This document shows, piece after piece, positions 38,236 to 46,816 of a stretch of DNA of 47,728 nt. Every line of letters starts with the position of its first letter. The first letter of the stretch is position 1. The notes under the pieces were generated by a model. That model ran no database searches. It had not been told where the DNA came from and saw only the letters and a program-made list of their open reading frames with translations. Origin of the DNA: Pseudomonas viridiflava (GTDB lineage: Bacteria; Pseudomonadota; Gammaproteobacteria; Pseudomonadales; Pseudomonadaceae). The translations under genes were made by a program, and so were the position numbers. Location of the stretch: positions 1 through 47,728 of the forward strand of contig NZ_UTBG01000039.1 in the NCBI RefSeq assembly GCF_900580675.1, given 5' to 3'.

Positions 38236-39636
38236 TCAGCCTTCGCGTCGCGGAAAGAACAACTCGAAACGCGTTATCCCCGCGTCACTGCTCACGCCGT
38301 AGCGCCCGTTATGCAACTGCATGATGGTCGCCACAATCGACAGGCCCAGCCCATTGGAATGGGCCGACCGTTCGCGTGACTCGTCCACCCTGTAAAAACG
38401 TTCGAACAGGCGCGGCAAATGCTCCGGCGCGATGGTTTCGCCCTGGTTGCTGACCCTCAGGTGGATACCCTCCGCACTCGGGACCGCCTGGATCACCAGT
38501 TCGCTGCGTGGCGCGCCATATTTAATGGCATTGGCGCACAGGTTTGCCAGCGCCCGACGCAGCAACATCGGTTCAGCCCAGATAACGCCTTCACCCTCGG
38601 CGTGAATACTGATCTCCACGTCACTGGCCAAGCCTTCGAAGTAGTCGGCGATGCGTGCCACTTCATCCGCAGCATTCAGCTCCTGGCGTTGGCGCAGGGC
38701 GCTGGCCGGGTCGGTACGGGCGAGGAACAGCATGTTGTCGAGCATCCGCGCCAGGCGTTCAAGCTCTTCGACATTGGACGCCAGCAACTGTTGATAGCTC
38801 TCGATGCTGCGGTTCTGTTGCAGGGCGACCTGGGTTTCCCCCAGCAGGTTGTTGATCGGCGTGCGCAGTTCGTGAGCCATGTCGGTTGATACCTGGCCCA
38901 GCTGCACAAAACCCTTGGCCAGGCGCTCAAGCATCGTGTTGAAAGAATCGATCATTGGCAGCAGTTCCTTGGGCGCGCCACGGCTGTCGAGGCGTTCAGC
39001 CAGGTTGCCGACGCCGATGCCCCTTGCATGCCGGGCCAGTCGCCGCAGCGGCAGCAGGCCACGATGCACCAGCAGGTATCCGACCAGTGCAAGGATGATG
39101 GCGGCAATGCTCGCCAGGATATAAACGCTCAGGCGGTAACTGGCGAGAACGGCGGTACGTTCGGTCATCAGGCGCCCGGTGGTGACTTGCAGGCTGCCCA
39201 GGTCGCCGGTGTCGATGGAGGCGGCCACGATGGCGAACGGTACGCCGTTGATACCGGGAAAGTGCTGTACGTCGGCAAACCCTAGGGCGTGGTTTTTCGG
39301 TACCGGCGGTACGTCTGGCAAGTCGATATTGCCCGGGTTGACCACCAGCAATGGCTTCTGCCCCGGCGCGGCGATGCTCAAGACCGACTCGCGGTTGCCC
39401 AGCATGTTCTGGAACAGCTCCGGCTTGGTCTTGATCAGGTCCAGGGTATTGCTGTCGTTGAGCAGGTTGCGCAGTTGATCGACGCGGTAGATCAGCGCCG
39501 CGTCGTCACGCATGATCAATTCACGCTCCAGCTCGCGGTACAGGGCCACGCCCAGGGTGGCCAGCAGCGCAAAGGCGAGCATGGCGAAGATCAGCGCCAG
39601 GCGCAGGGTCAGTGAATAATGGCGGCGGTTGGTCAT
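38236..39636 (-). CDS. copS: Heavy-metal sensor histidine kinase (CopS/CusS type)
   Basis: The 466-residue kinase has an N-terminal membrane helix, a periplasmic sensor region of about 130 residues, and a second helix ([17 protein letters not shown]). A HAMP linker, the phospho-acceptor His255 in [14 protein letters not shown], and ATPase boxes [11 protein letters not shown] and GLGLSIV follow. The ATG at 39636 overlaps the regulator stop (ATGA), so both are co-translated. The overall pattern is that of heavy metal sensor kinases responding to periplasmic copper or silver. The nearby CopR-like boxes support copper, but the metal is not proven. Confidence 0.88.
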   Translation of the reverse strand: MTNRRHYSLTLRLALIFAMLAFALLATLGVALYRELERELIMRDDAALIYRVDQLRNLLNDSNTLDLIKTKPELFQNMLGNRESVLSIAAPGQKPLLVVNPGNIDLPDVPPVPKNHALGFADVQHFPGINGVPFAIVAASIDTGDLGSLQVTTGRLMTERTAVLASYRLSVYILASIAAIILALVGYLLVHRGLLPLRRLARHARGIGVGNLAERLDSRGAPKELLPMIDSFNTMLERLAKGFVQLGQVSTDMAHELRTPINNLLGETQVALQQNRSIESYQQLLASNVEELERLARMLDNMLFLARTDPASALRQRQELNAADEVARIADYFEGLASDVEISIHAEGEGVIWAEPMLLRRALANLCANAIKYGAPRSELVIQAVPSAEGIHLRVSNQGETIAPEHLPRLFERFYRVDESRERSAHSNGLGLSIVATIMQLHNGRYGVSSDAGITRFELFFPRREG

Positions 39637-40304
39637 GGCTGGGTATCGAAGCGGTAGCCAATGCCCCGCACGCTGTGGATCAACTTGAGCTGGAACGGAT
39701 CGTCGATTTTCAGGCGCAGGCGCCGCACGGCCACGTCCACCACGTTGGTATCGCTGTCGAAGTTCATGTCCCACACCCGCGAGGCGATCAGCGAGCGGGA
39801 CAACACCTGGTCCTGGTGAGTGGCGAACAGGTGCAGCAGGGCGAACTCCTTGTTGGTCAGGGTGATGCGGGTGCCGGCGCGGGTCACGCGGCGCTTCAGC
39901 ACGTCGATTTGCAAGTCGGCGATCTGCAGCTGTTCTTCCTCACGGCTCGGGCCGCGACGTGTCAGGGTCCGCAGGCGTGCTACCAGTTCGGCGAAGGAAA
40001 AGGGCTTGATCAAGTAATCATCTGCGCCCAGTTCCAGGCCCTTTATGCGGTCGGCAATGTCATTGCGGGCGGTCAGAAAAAGCACCGGTGTGTCGGCCTC
40101 CTTGAGCAGGCGGCGCAACACTTCCCAGCCGTCCATTTTCGGCATCATTACGTCCAGCACGATCACGTCGAACGGCGTTTCCAGTGCCTGGTGCAAGCCG
40201 TCCACGCCATCGCGGGCAAGGCTGACCGAATAACCCAGTTCCTGCAGGCCGTTAAGCAGGTAATTGCCGGCCTTGGGTTCGTCTTCGACTACGAGGATGT
40301 TCAT
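39633..40304 (-). CDS. copR: OmpR-family response regulator (CopR/CusR type)
   Basis: The 223-residue regulator has a receiver domain with the phosphorylated Asp51 in [12 protein letters not shown]. The C-terminal winged helix contains [41 protein letters not shown] and the end [11 protein letters not shown]. This close match to the heavy-metal CusR/CopR subgroup is family knowledge. It follows the DUF2790 gene after 42 bases and overlaps the kinase gene. CopR-like boxes at 40681 and 41592 are its likely targets. Confidence 0.9.
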   Translation of the reverse strand: MNILVVEDEPKAGNYLLNGLQELGYSVSLARDGVDGLHQALETPFDVIVLDVMMPKMDGWEVLRRLLKEADTPVLFLTARNDIADRIKGLELGADDYLIKPFSFAELVARLRTLTRRGPSREEEQLQIADLQIDVLKRRVTRAGTRITLTNKEFALLHLFATHQDQVLSRSLIASRVWDMNFDSDTNVVDVAVRRLRLKIDDPFQLKLIHSVRGIGYRFDTQP

Positions 40305-40346
40305 GGGAAGTGCCCTGTCTCAATGCGTGGCGCAAGTGTAGTCCGA

Positions 40347-40592
40347 TCAATTGTCACTCGGGCAACCGGTGCCCTGAACTTGATAGTCCAGCACGTGTTC
40401 ACGGCCCTGGTGGTCCAGATAGTCGAGGCGTGCGGGGACGATGCCGCACTGGCCGTAGGTGTCGGTGCTGGACAGTACTTTGTCCACGTCCAAGTGTAGG
40501 AAAAAGCCGGTTTTATCATGGATAACAGGCTCGGCGGCGAAGACAGAACCGGTGGCCAGCAAAGCGGCAAAGCCGAGGATTAACAGTTTCAT
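40347..40592 (-). CDS. DUF2790 small secreted protein
   Basis: Starting at ATG 40592, this 81-residue protein has a signal peptide (MKLLILGFAALLATGSVFA) and a mature part with VDKVLSSTDTYGQCGIVPARLDYLDHQG. Two Cys residues, in GQCG and GTGCPSDN, could form a disulfide. DUF2790 proteins are short periplasmic proteins found widely in pseudomonads, often beside CopRS-like systems. It lies directly upstream of the regulator and behind a CopR-like box, so a metal-linked periplasmic role is likely. Confidence 0.85.
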   Translation of the reverse strand: MKLLILGFAALLATGSVFAAEPVIHDKTGFFLHLDVDKVLSSTDTYGQCGIVPARLDYLDHQGREHVLDYQVQGTGCPSDN

Positions 40593-40680
40593 GGCGGTAT
40601 CTCTCTTGAAGGGTTGGCTGCCAGCTCGCGGCAGTGGGCTCACACTAACCGGGCGCCCCGAACAGCCAACCAACAGGGGC

Positions 40681-40696
40681 ATGACAAGTTTGTAAT
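40681..40696. promoter_or_regulatory. CopR-like box upstream of DUF2790-copRS
   Basis: TGACA and GTAAT are separated by 5 bases (40682-40696), as in the P. aeruginosa CopR motif CTGACA-N5-GTAAT as I recall it. The box lies 89 bases before the DUF2790 start codon and after the hydrolase stop, so it should drive DUF2790-copR-copS. Confidence 0.6.
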
Positions 40697-40703
40697 GCAG
40701 GGT

Positions 40704-41492
40704 TCAGGGCTGGCGGCCGGATGCTTCGAGGATCAGGTCGCTGATTTCCCTGGCGTGGGAGACGAGCGACAAGTGGCTCGATGGCAGCTCGATCGTGGTG
40801 GCATTCATGCGTTTGGCGAGGAAACGTTCCAGGTCCGGGTTGATGGTCTGGTCCTCTGCCGACACGGCGTACCAGGATGGCTTGGTGTGCCAGGCGGCAT
40901 TCACGGTGCGGCCGCTGAACAACGTTTTGGTGATGGGTTGCTGCACGGCGTACAGCTGCATGGCCTTGGCGTGCGGCACATCGGCGGCAAAGTATTTGAG
41001 GAACGCGTCCTGGCTCAGGGTGAGGTAGCCGTCGTGATCTTCCACGCCAGCCCGCACCGGCATGCTCGGGTACTTGGCGGAGAGCGCGACGAAGTCTTCA
41101 TTGGCGTCCGGCGCGCGGGCGGCTACGTACACCAGGGCGCTCACTTTTGGGTTGACCCCGGCGTCGCTGACCACGGTGCCGGCGTAGGAATGGCCGACCA
41201 GCACGGTAGGGCCGTCCTGTTGGTCCAGCACACGGTGAGTGGCGGCGACATCGTCGGCCACTGAGGTCAGTGGGTTTTGTACGGCGGTCACGTGCAGGCC
41301 GGCAGCCTGGAGACGGGTGATCACTTCGGACCAGCTCGAGCCATCAGCCCAGGAGCCGTGGACCAACACCACGTTGTTGGCTTTGACCGGCGCGACGGTG
41401 CCGGCCATGGCGCTACCGGCGCCCAGCATCAGCAGGCTGGCGGCGATCAGGCAGAGTTTGCTGGCAGGTTTGAGTGTGCTTGCAGGTTTCAT
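40704..41492 (-). CDS. Exported alpha/beta hydrolase
   Basis: The 262-residue protein has a signal peptide (CLIAASLLMLGAGSAMA, cleavage near residue 30). It has an oxyanion loop VLVHGSWADGSSW and the nucleophile elbow GHSYAG with Ser102. A later Asp in SAEDQTI and His in SSHLSLVSHA complete the triad. It belongs to the small periplasmic alpha/beta hydrolase group that resembles plant esterase/EstC proteins. ATG 41492 is chosen because the signal peptide follows it. A CopR-like box precedes it, so it may be part of the metal response. Confidence 0.88.
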   Translation of the reverse strand: MKPASTLKPASKLCLIAASLLMLGAGSAMAGTVAPVKANNVVLVHGSWADGSSWSEVITRLQAAGLHVTAVQNPLTSVADDVAATHRVLDQQDGPTVLVGHSYAGTVVSDAGVNPKVSALVYVAARAPDANEDFVALSAKYPSMPVRAGVEDHDGYLTLSQDAFLKYFAADVPHAKAMQLYAVQQPITKTLFSGRTVNAAWHTKPSWYAVSAEDQTINPDLERFLAKRMNATTIELPSSHLSLVSHAREISDLILEASGRQP

Positions 41493-41591
41493 GGGGGGAC
41501 CCTTTTCATCAGTAGGCAGTGGCGTCAACCGGTGTGGGTGACTGACGACGCCACTGTATGAAGTGAGGGTGCCAACAAGACTTACAGCTTG

Positions 41592-41607
41592 ATTACAAAC
41601 CTGTAAT
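41592..41607. promoter_or_regulatory. CopR-like box between exported hydrolase and HAD gene
   Basis: ATTACA and TGTAAT flank AACC, giving TTACA-N5-GTAAT and a perfect 6-base inverted repeat. It lies 100 bases before the hydrolase start codon (minus strand) and 95 bases before the HAD start codon (plus strand), so either or both may be regulated. The same pattern recurs at 40681. Confidence 0.55.
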
Positions 41608-41701
41608 GCAACCGATTTGACAGTGGCGTTTACAAGCACCGAGGTGATCCGTAGATTGCATCGGGCCAATTATTTGTTACAGCTCACGAGGAAGCCACGC
41701 A

Positions 41702-42373
41702 GTGTCCATCCGAGGTTCAGCCGTATTTGCCCGCCCCTACCGCGCCTTTCTGTTCGATATGGATGGCACCCTGCTCAACTCCATTGCCGCCGCCGAGCGG
41801 GTATGGAGCATTTGGGCCGAACGCCACGGCCTGGATGTTGCGGCGTTTCTGACCACCATTCACGGTGCGCGCGCGATTGATACCATCACGCGCCAGGCAT
41901 TGCCGGGCGTTGATCCTGAGGTCGAGGCGCAGTGGATTACCGAGGCCGAGCTCAACGATGTCGAGGGCGTGGTGGCAATTCCCGGTGCCGTGGCGTTTTT
42001 GAACAGCCTGCCGGGCGATCAATGGGCGCTGGTCACGTCTGCCCCCAAGGCGCTGGCGTTGCGTCGCCTGCAAGCGGCCGGCTTTGCGCCGCCGGCGGTG
42101 CTGGTCACGGCCGAGGACGTTGCCGTCGGCAAGCCCGACCCGGCCTGTTATGTACTGGGCGCGCAGCGCCTGGGCGTGGCGGTACAGGATTGCCTGGTAT
42201 TTGAAGATGCGACGGTGGGCATTCGTGCAGGCGAAGCGGCTGGTGCGGATGTGATGGTCGTGACGTCGACCCACCTTGAGCCTATGGCTACCGAGCATCC
42301 TTCGATTCATGGATATGAACAGTTGCAGGTGCAGCGCACCGCCGACGGTTTGTTAGCCTTGCAGAACGCCTGA
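41702..42373 (+). CDS. HAD-family phosphatase, sugar-phosphatase type
   Basis: The 223-residue protein has the HAD nucleophile motif FLFDMDGTLLNS with Asp19 and Asp21, motif II VTSAP, motif III Lys in VGKPDPACYVLGAQRLG, and motif IV FEDATVGIRAGEAAGA. The helical cap between motifs I and II matches beta-phosphoglucomutase/sugar-phosphatase (YfbT-like) members. The substrate is not identifiable. The start is GTG at 41702. It reads away from the exported hydrolase; a CopR-like box lies between them. Confidence 0.9.
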   Translation: MSIRGSAVFARPYRAFLFDMDGTLLNSIAAAERVWSIWAERHGLDVAAFLTTIHGARAIDTITRQALPGVDPEVEAQWITEAELNDVEGVVAIPGAVAFLNSLPGDQWALVTSAPKALALRRLQAAGFAPPAVLVTAEDVAVGKPDPACYVLGAQRLGVAVQDCLVFEDATVGIRAGEAAGADVMVVTSTHLEPMATEHPSIHGYEQLQVQRTADGLLALQNA

Positions 42374-42379
42374 TACGAA

Positions 42380-42409
42380 AAGGCCGAGCCCGTTACCGGT
42401 CTCGGCCTT
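42380..42409. terminator. Bidirectional terminator of HAD and 98-aa genes
   Basis: AAGGCCGAG and CTCGGCCTT form a perfect 9-bp stem. The minus-strand copy is followed by TTTTCG, the plus-strand copy by GTTCG. The stop codon of the minus gene (TAA, 42393-42395) lies inside the loop. Confidence 0.85.
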
Positions 42410-42689
42410 GTTCGCAATGGGTCGCAGCGGGCGGCGGCTGCATCCGATCATTGCGCATTGCCTGGCGTGACAGCACCATCTCCCTGAGGATTTGATTGGC
42501 CAGCGCAGCAATTGCGTCGGCGCCGCGATAATGCGCGCGGACTATTCCGGTGATTGCGAAATGATCGGTTTCCGGGCCGCTGAGCGCTGCTGAAAGGGTG
42601 CCGTCAGCGTGCAGTGTGCAAGTGACTTTGTAGCTGGGCAGACGTGCTGCCAGTGCGGATTCGATCTGGAGTTTGGTCAGTGTGTCCAT
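42393..42689 (-). CDS. Hypothetical protein (98 aa)
   Basis: I do not recognise this family. From ATG 42689 the sequence MDTLTKLQIESALAARLPSYKVTCTLHADGTLSAALSGPETDHF suggests a small mixed alpha/beta fold. The rest reads AITGIVRAHYRGADAIAALANQILREM and a short Arg/His/Pro-rich tail. There is no signal or membrane helix, so it is cytoplasmic. It stands alone, and its stop codon sits in the terminator loop. It is supported as coding by composition and a full ATG-to-stop frame only. Confidence 0.65.
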   Translation of the reverse strand: MDTLTKLQIESALAARLPSYKVTCTLHADGTLSAALSGPETDHFAITGIVRAHYRGADAIAALANQILREMVLSRQAMRNDRMQPPPAATHCEQGRDR

Positions 42690-42783
42690 TTGTTTGCGCG
42701 CCTTTGAATGACCGTGCAGACCAAAGCATAGGCGGTGTTGCGAGCCTGTAAATACCGGCGATCTGATCGCGGATAGATGGCCA

Positions 42784-43035
42784 TCAGCGAGCGGTTTTGT
42801 GCGTGGTTTGTTGGCACATCTTGCGCTGCACGGCCTTCTGGATGGGCTTGAGGCAGAACATGAACAAGTAGCCGCACAGTAGCAGTACGAGGTCCAGCCA
42901 GGAGTGGGGATCGGCGGAATCAGCGCCAGCGATTTCATACCTCAGGCCAAATTCCAGGCCCACGAACACCAGTCCGATCAGCAAGGCGATCATCCAGGAC
43001 AAGGAGAAATAGGGCTGCGCGTTGGTAGGCCTCAT
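42784..43035 (-). CDS. Small two-helix membrane protein (83 aa)
   Basis: This 83-residue protein has two membrane helices, at about 12-30 (LSWMIALLIGLVFVGLEF) and 45-62 (WLDLVLLLCGYLFMFCL), followed by a basic Lys/Arg-rich tail. The orientation is probably both ends in the cytoplasm. No family is recognised. It lies 95 bases upstream of the 98-residue gene in the same direction; the two may share a transcript. Confidence 0.65.
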   Translation of the reverse strand: MRPTNAQPYFSLSWMIALLIGLVFVGLEFGLRYEIAGADSADPHSWLDLVLLLCGYLFMFCLKPIQKAVQRKMCQQTTHKTAR

Positions 43036-43244
43036 CGACGTGCTCCCGAGTGCACACGGATGGCAAGGTGTCAGTCAGAGGATTCGGCTGTGAATGGCGC
43101 GACAAGTTCCGATCGCGAGCATAGTTTCATCTTGCTGCGCAGATGAATGCATTGGCGACGTCGGCCGCATACCAGGGACGGGGTAGTTCGAAAGGGTCTT
43201 CGCCAGCCGTTACAGTGAACGAAAGGGCTGGCTACTGAGGTGCT

Positions 43245-43439
43245 TCAAGGTGTCTGGTTTTTGTCCGGGGCAGACAGGCCAGCCTGGATGCGCTGGTAGA
43301 TCTCCTCGCGATGCACGGCAACGTCCTTGGGTGCGTTGATGCCGATTCGTACTTGCTGGCCGCTGACGCCCAGGATGGTGATCGTGATGTCATCACCGAT
43401 GTTTATGCTTTCACCGACTTTGCGGGTGAGTATAAGCAT
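43245..43439 (-). CDS. rsmE: RsmE/CsrA post-transcriptional regulator
   Basis: The 64-residue protein [54 protein letters not shown] is the CsrA fold. The sequence matches the RsmE paralogue of fluorescent pseudomonads and not RsmA (which has RRVGETLMVG). It binds A-N-GGA sites at ribosome binding sites and represses translation in the Gac/Rsm pathway. Its own ribosome site AAGGAGAAG contains a GGA site, so autoregulation is plausible. The strong AAGGAG fixes the ATG at 43439; an upstream in-frame start at 43469 is rejected. Confidence 0.95.
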   Translation of the reverse strand: MLILTRKVGESINIGDDITITILGVSGQQVRIGINAPKDVAVHREEIYQRIQAGLSAPDKNQTP

Positions 43440-43686
43440 GGACTTCTCCTTGATTACTTTTAAGGACACATGTTTCAGACAGGGCAGATGTCGGATGTGT
43501 GTAGCTTACTGCTAAGCGCTTCCCTGTGACTGCCTCTTTTAGGACGCATAGAGGCGACATTAATTCCCATGGCGGCATCATACAGGTCTGCGATACATCA
43601 TTCGCATTGTTTAAGCCAAGGTTTATGACGGCCAGAATAGACAGTGAATGATAAAGTCGCCTCTTTATCCTTAAAGGAGCAGGGCA

Positions 43687-44067
43687 GTGCGTAAAGTAGC
43701 GATGGCAATTGCGGTGTTGGCATTGGCGGGTTGCGGTGAAGGCAAAAGCGTCGATGCCCCCAAGGCCAAGCCTGCCGTGACCGAAAGCCAGCCACAGACC
43801 GGTGCAATTGCAGCTCAGGAATGGGATGTGCGGGTGGGGCCGCCGGACCATAAGTTACAAGCGATTACCGATCTCACGGCGTGGTTGCTCGAACATGGTT
43901 TCAATTTTTATATCGTGAAGGTAGACGGCAAGGACGACGTGCTGTTGGGGCCGTTTGCAACCAAGGCTGAAGCCGAGGCCAAACAGGCGCAACTTACCGA
44001 AAAATTGGCGCGCGCCAAGAAAACCGATACCGAGTCGCAAGTCATCGAGCACACGGCTGCGCAATAA
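43687..44067 (+). CDS. SPOR-like lipoprotein
   Basis: The 126-residue product starts at GTG. It has a lipoprotein signal with lipobox LALAGC (Cys16) and a short linker (VDAPKAKPAVTESQPQTG). A SPOR-like domain follows: WDVRVGPPDHKLQAITDLTAWLLEHGFNFYIVK, then VLLGPFATKAEAEAKQAQL. Such domains bind peptidoglycan stripped of stem peptides. It would be anchored in the outer or inner membrane facing the periplasm. It lies between rsmE (divergent) and endA (convergent). An AAAGGAGCAGG ribosome site precedes it. Confidence 0.85.
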   Translation: MRKVAMAIAVLALAGCGEGKSVDAPKAKPAVTESQPQTGAIAAQEWDVRVGPPDHKLQAITDLTAWLLEHGFNFYIVKVDGKDDVLLGPFATKAEAEAKQAQLTEKLARAKKTDTESQVIEHTAAQ

Positions 44068-44098
44068 AGGGCCGGGTGGGCGGGGTGGCCGCCCACTT

Positions 44099-44788
44099 TC
44101 AACCACAGGCCTTCAGGTTCACCGGGCCGACAAACTCGTTACCCCGCCCCATCACGCACGCGACGCTCTGGTTGCGCTGGCGCTCCCAGCGTTGCACCGG
44201 GTAGGTCTTGTTCCAGGCTTCGTAGAGCTGGCGGTCCTGTTTCGACAGTCGCAAGCCATACTGCTTGCTCATGTAGAAATAGGTACGGGCGATCATTCCG
44301 CGAATCGACGGGCGTGGCATGACCTTCTTCGCCTTGAAGTCGACCTGGGTCAGGCATGAACCGTACTGCCCCCTCTGTACCGGCAGCCAGCCGAAACTGA
44401 AGTTGTTACGGTCACCATTGACCTCGCCGATGCTCGGTACCAGGTTGTGCAGGTCGGCTTCGGCGCGTTTGAACACGTCATCATGGCGCGTACAGTTTTT
44501 GCGCCCGCCGTTCTGCCAGCACCGGCGCTGATGCCCGATCTGCCAGGCCGGCACAATATGCTCCCACTCGATGCGCGCCGCGCGGTTGGCGTTTTTGCGC
44601 GGAATGTAACCACAGGCTTTCAAGTCGACACGGTTGCCGGTGTATTTGCAGCCGCAATAGAACTCGGTGGATTGTGGGGCGTAGAGCTTCCATGCGACTT
44701 TCTTGGCTTCGCTGAACGTGCGAGGCGCCTGGGCGTGAGCGGTGACGGCAAAAAGCAGGCAACACACAGCGATAAAACGGACACTCAT
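44099..44788 (-). CDS. endA: Endonuclease I
   Basis: The 229-residue periplasmic or secreted DNase has a signal peptide (MSVRFIAVCCLLFAVTAHA). The ββα-Me nuclease motif EWEHIVPAWQIG follows, then HDDVFKRAEADLHNLVPSIGEVNGDRNNF, the family block with the second metal residue. Several Cys residues (GCKYTG, CWQNGGRKNC) fit disulfides in the exported enzyme. The ATG at 44788 starts the signal peptide. It follows the DUF1654 gene after 4 bases, so the two are probably co-transcribed. Confidence 0.93.
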   Translation of the reverse strand: MSVRFIAVCCLLFAVTAHAQAPRTFSEAKKVAWKLYAPQSTEFYCGCKYTGNRVDLKACGYIPRKNANRAARIEWEHIVPAWQIGHQRRCWQNGGRKNCTRHDDVFKRAEADLHNLVPSIGEVNGDRNNFSFGWLPVQRGQYGSCLTQVDFKAKKVMPRPSIRGMIARTYFYMSKQYGLRLSKQDRQLYEAWNKTYPVQRWERQRNQSVACVMGRGNEFVGPVNLKACG

Positions 44789-44792
44789 TGAA

Positions 44793-45044
44793 TCAGTCTT
44801 CCTTCGGTACAACCCAGAAAATCTGCACGCCGCCATCATCCCGATAGGCGAGGGTGACGTTGTCGTTTTCTGCGATTTCTTCCAGCAAGCGCGCCCATTC
44901 ATCCTCTGGCTCGTCCGGCAAACGGAAGATCAAGGCTGCCTTGGCTTTCTGGGCGTTGGTCGAATTGATGATCTTTTGCACACGAACGGCCAGGCGTGCG
45001 TAGGCATCAGGTGGGGTTGGCGCTGCGGAGGAGGACTTTGCCAC
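44793..45044 (-). CDS. DUF1654 family protein
   Basis: From GTG at 45044 the 83-residue protein reads MAKSSSAAPTPPDAYARLAVRVQKIIN, then AKAALIFRLPDEPEDEWARLLEEI and ENDNVTLAYRDDGGVQIFWV. These are features of DUF1654, a small pseudomonad family of unknown role. AAGGAA lies seven bases before the GTG; an ATG at 45074 lacks this support. It ends 4 bases before endA. Confidence 0.8.
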   Translation of the reverse strand: MAKSSSAAPTPPDAYARLAVRVQKIINSTNAQKAKAALIFRLPDEPEDEWARLLEEIAENDNVTLAYRDDGGVQIFWVVPKED

Positions 45045-45191
45045 GGAATATTCCTTAGTGTGCTGTACGCACATACAGTATTTAACTGTAAGTGATTCCG
45101 CAACTGCTTAAATTTCAAGAAGTTCGTCTGACAGCGTTTGAGGAGGTTTGGTGTAAGGCGCAGGCGTTGTGACGGCGGGTTTTGCGGGGAG

Positions 45192-45219
45192 GGCAGGGGC
45201 GGATAAAACCGCCCCTGCC
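45192..45219. terminator. Strong hairpin after ansB
   Basis: GGCAGGGGCGG and CCGCCCCTGCC form a perfect 11-bp stem with a 6-base loop, 17 bases after the ansB stop codon (minus strand). There is no T-tract in either direction, so it may stabilise the transcript or support factor-dependent termination. Confidence 0.55.
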
Positions 45220-45235
45220 GAGGTGTTGCCAGGAA

Positions 45236-46363
<1,128 letters not shown>

Positions 46364-46411
46364 TCATCTAGAACGCCCGGGCATTCTGAACGCCTGGAGG
46401 CGCTGAGAAAG

Positions 46412-46428
46412 AGCAGGATTTGTACCAA
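46412..46428 (-). promoter_or_regulatory. Sigma-54 (-24/-12) promoter of ansB
   Basis: On the minus strand TTGGTAC, 5 bases, then CTGCT gives the invariant GG-N10-GC spacing of RpoN promoters (consensus TGGCAC-N5-TTGCT). Transcription would start near 46402, about 78 bases before the ansB ATG. Confidence 0.68.
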
Positions 46429-46512
46429 ACTGATGGTGTTCGCGCTTATAAAATAAGTCATTGATTTAAAACAATTTATATTGGGTTTTTCGATTGTTGA
46501 CAGGGGTCGCTG

Positions 46513-46526
46513 TCCGGCTTTCCGAA
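46513..46526. promoter_or_regulatory. AauR-type enhancer site 2 (ansB)
   Basis: TCCGG-CTTT-CCGAA matches the AauR target TTCGG-N4-CCGAA with one mismatch. It lies about 118 bases upstream of the predicted ansB transcription start, a normal place for a sigma-54 enhancer. Confidence 0.5.
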
Positions 46527-46543
46527 CGGCGGGGTGTGTCGCG

Positions 46544-46557
46544 TTCGGTTGTCCGAA
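46544..46557. promoter_or_regulatory. AauR-type enhancer site 1 (ansB)
   Basis: TTCGG-TTGT-CCGAA is an exact match to the AauR motif TTCGG-N4-CCGAA known from the P. putida acidic amino acid response (AauR-AauS two-component system). It lies about 148 bases before the predicted start of ansB transcription. Confidence 0.6.
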
Positions 46558-46711
46558 AGCTATCGCCGGATATCAATAGCGTCAGTACGACATTGCTTGA
46601 AGGCCTGTCGTTTTAGAGGACGACCGAGCGAGGTGGATGTTTAATCTCATTGGTGGCGAAGGGCAGGAGCGGCGGCATAATCGGACTTGGATGAAAGGCT
46701 GTTTTCTACCG

Positions 46712-46740
46712 TTGACAAATCTCGACAAGGTTCTCATAGT
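46712..46740 (+). promoter_or_regulatory. Sigma-70 promoter of the rbsB-like gene
   Basis: TTGACA is followed after 17 bases by CATAGT. The predicted start lies near 46747, inside the LacI-type palindrome at 46749. Confidence 0.7.
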
Positions 46741-46748
46741 TTGTGTAA

Positions 46749-46762
46749 CGCAAACGTTTGCG
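46749..46762. promoter_or_regulatory. RbsR/LacI-family operator
   Basis: CGCAAACGTTTGCG is a perfect 14-base palindrome with the central CG typical of LacI/GalR/PurR-family operators. It overlaps the predicted transcription start of the substrate-binding protein gene. An RbsR encoded beyond the window is the obvious candidate regulator. Confidence 0.72.
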
Positions 46763-46816
46763 AGATGTTTCATCAAGCGAGCGTTGCTTACAATAATCAT
46801 AAGATCGGAGTACACC

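Noticed and set aside
39612..40499. Plus-strand open frame of 295 codons over the response regulator
   Set aside because: The minus strand encodes a complete CopR-type regulator with its phosphorylation Asp and winged helix.
43202..43232. GCCAGCC/GGCTGGC inverted repeat after rsmE as a terminator
   Set aside because: The loop is long (17 bases) and no T-tract follows on either strand, so the evidence is too weak to list it.
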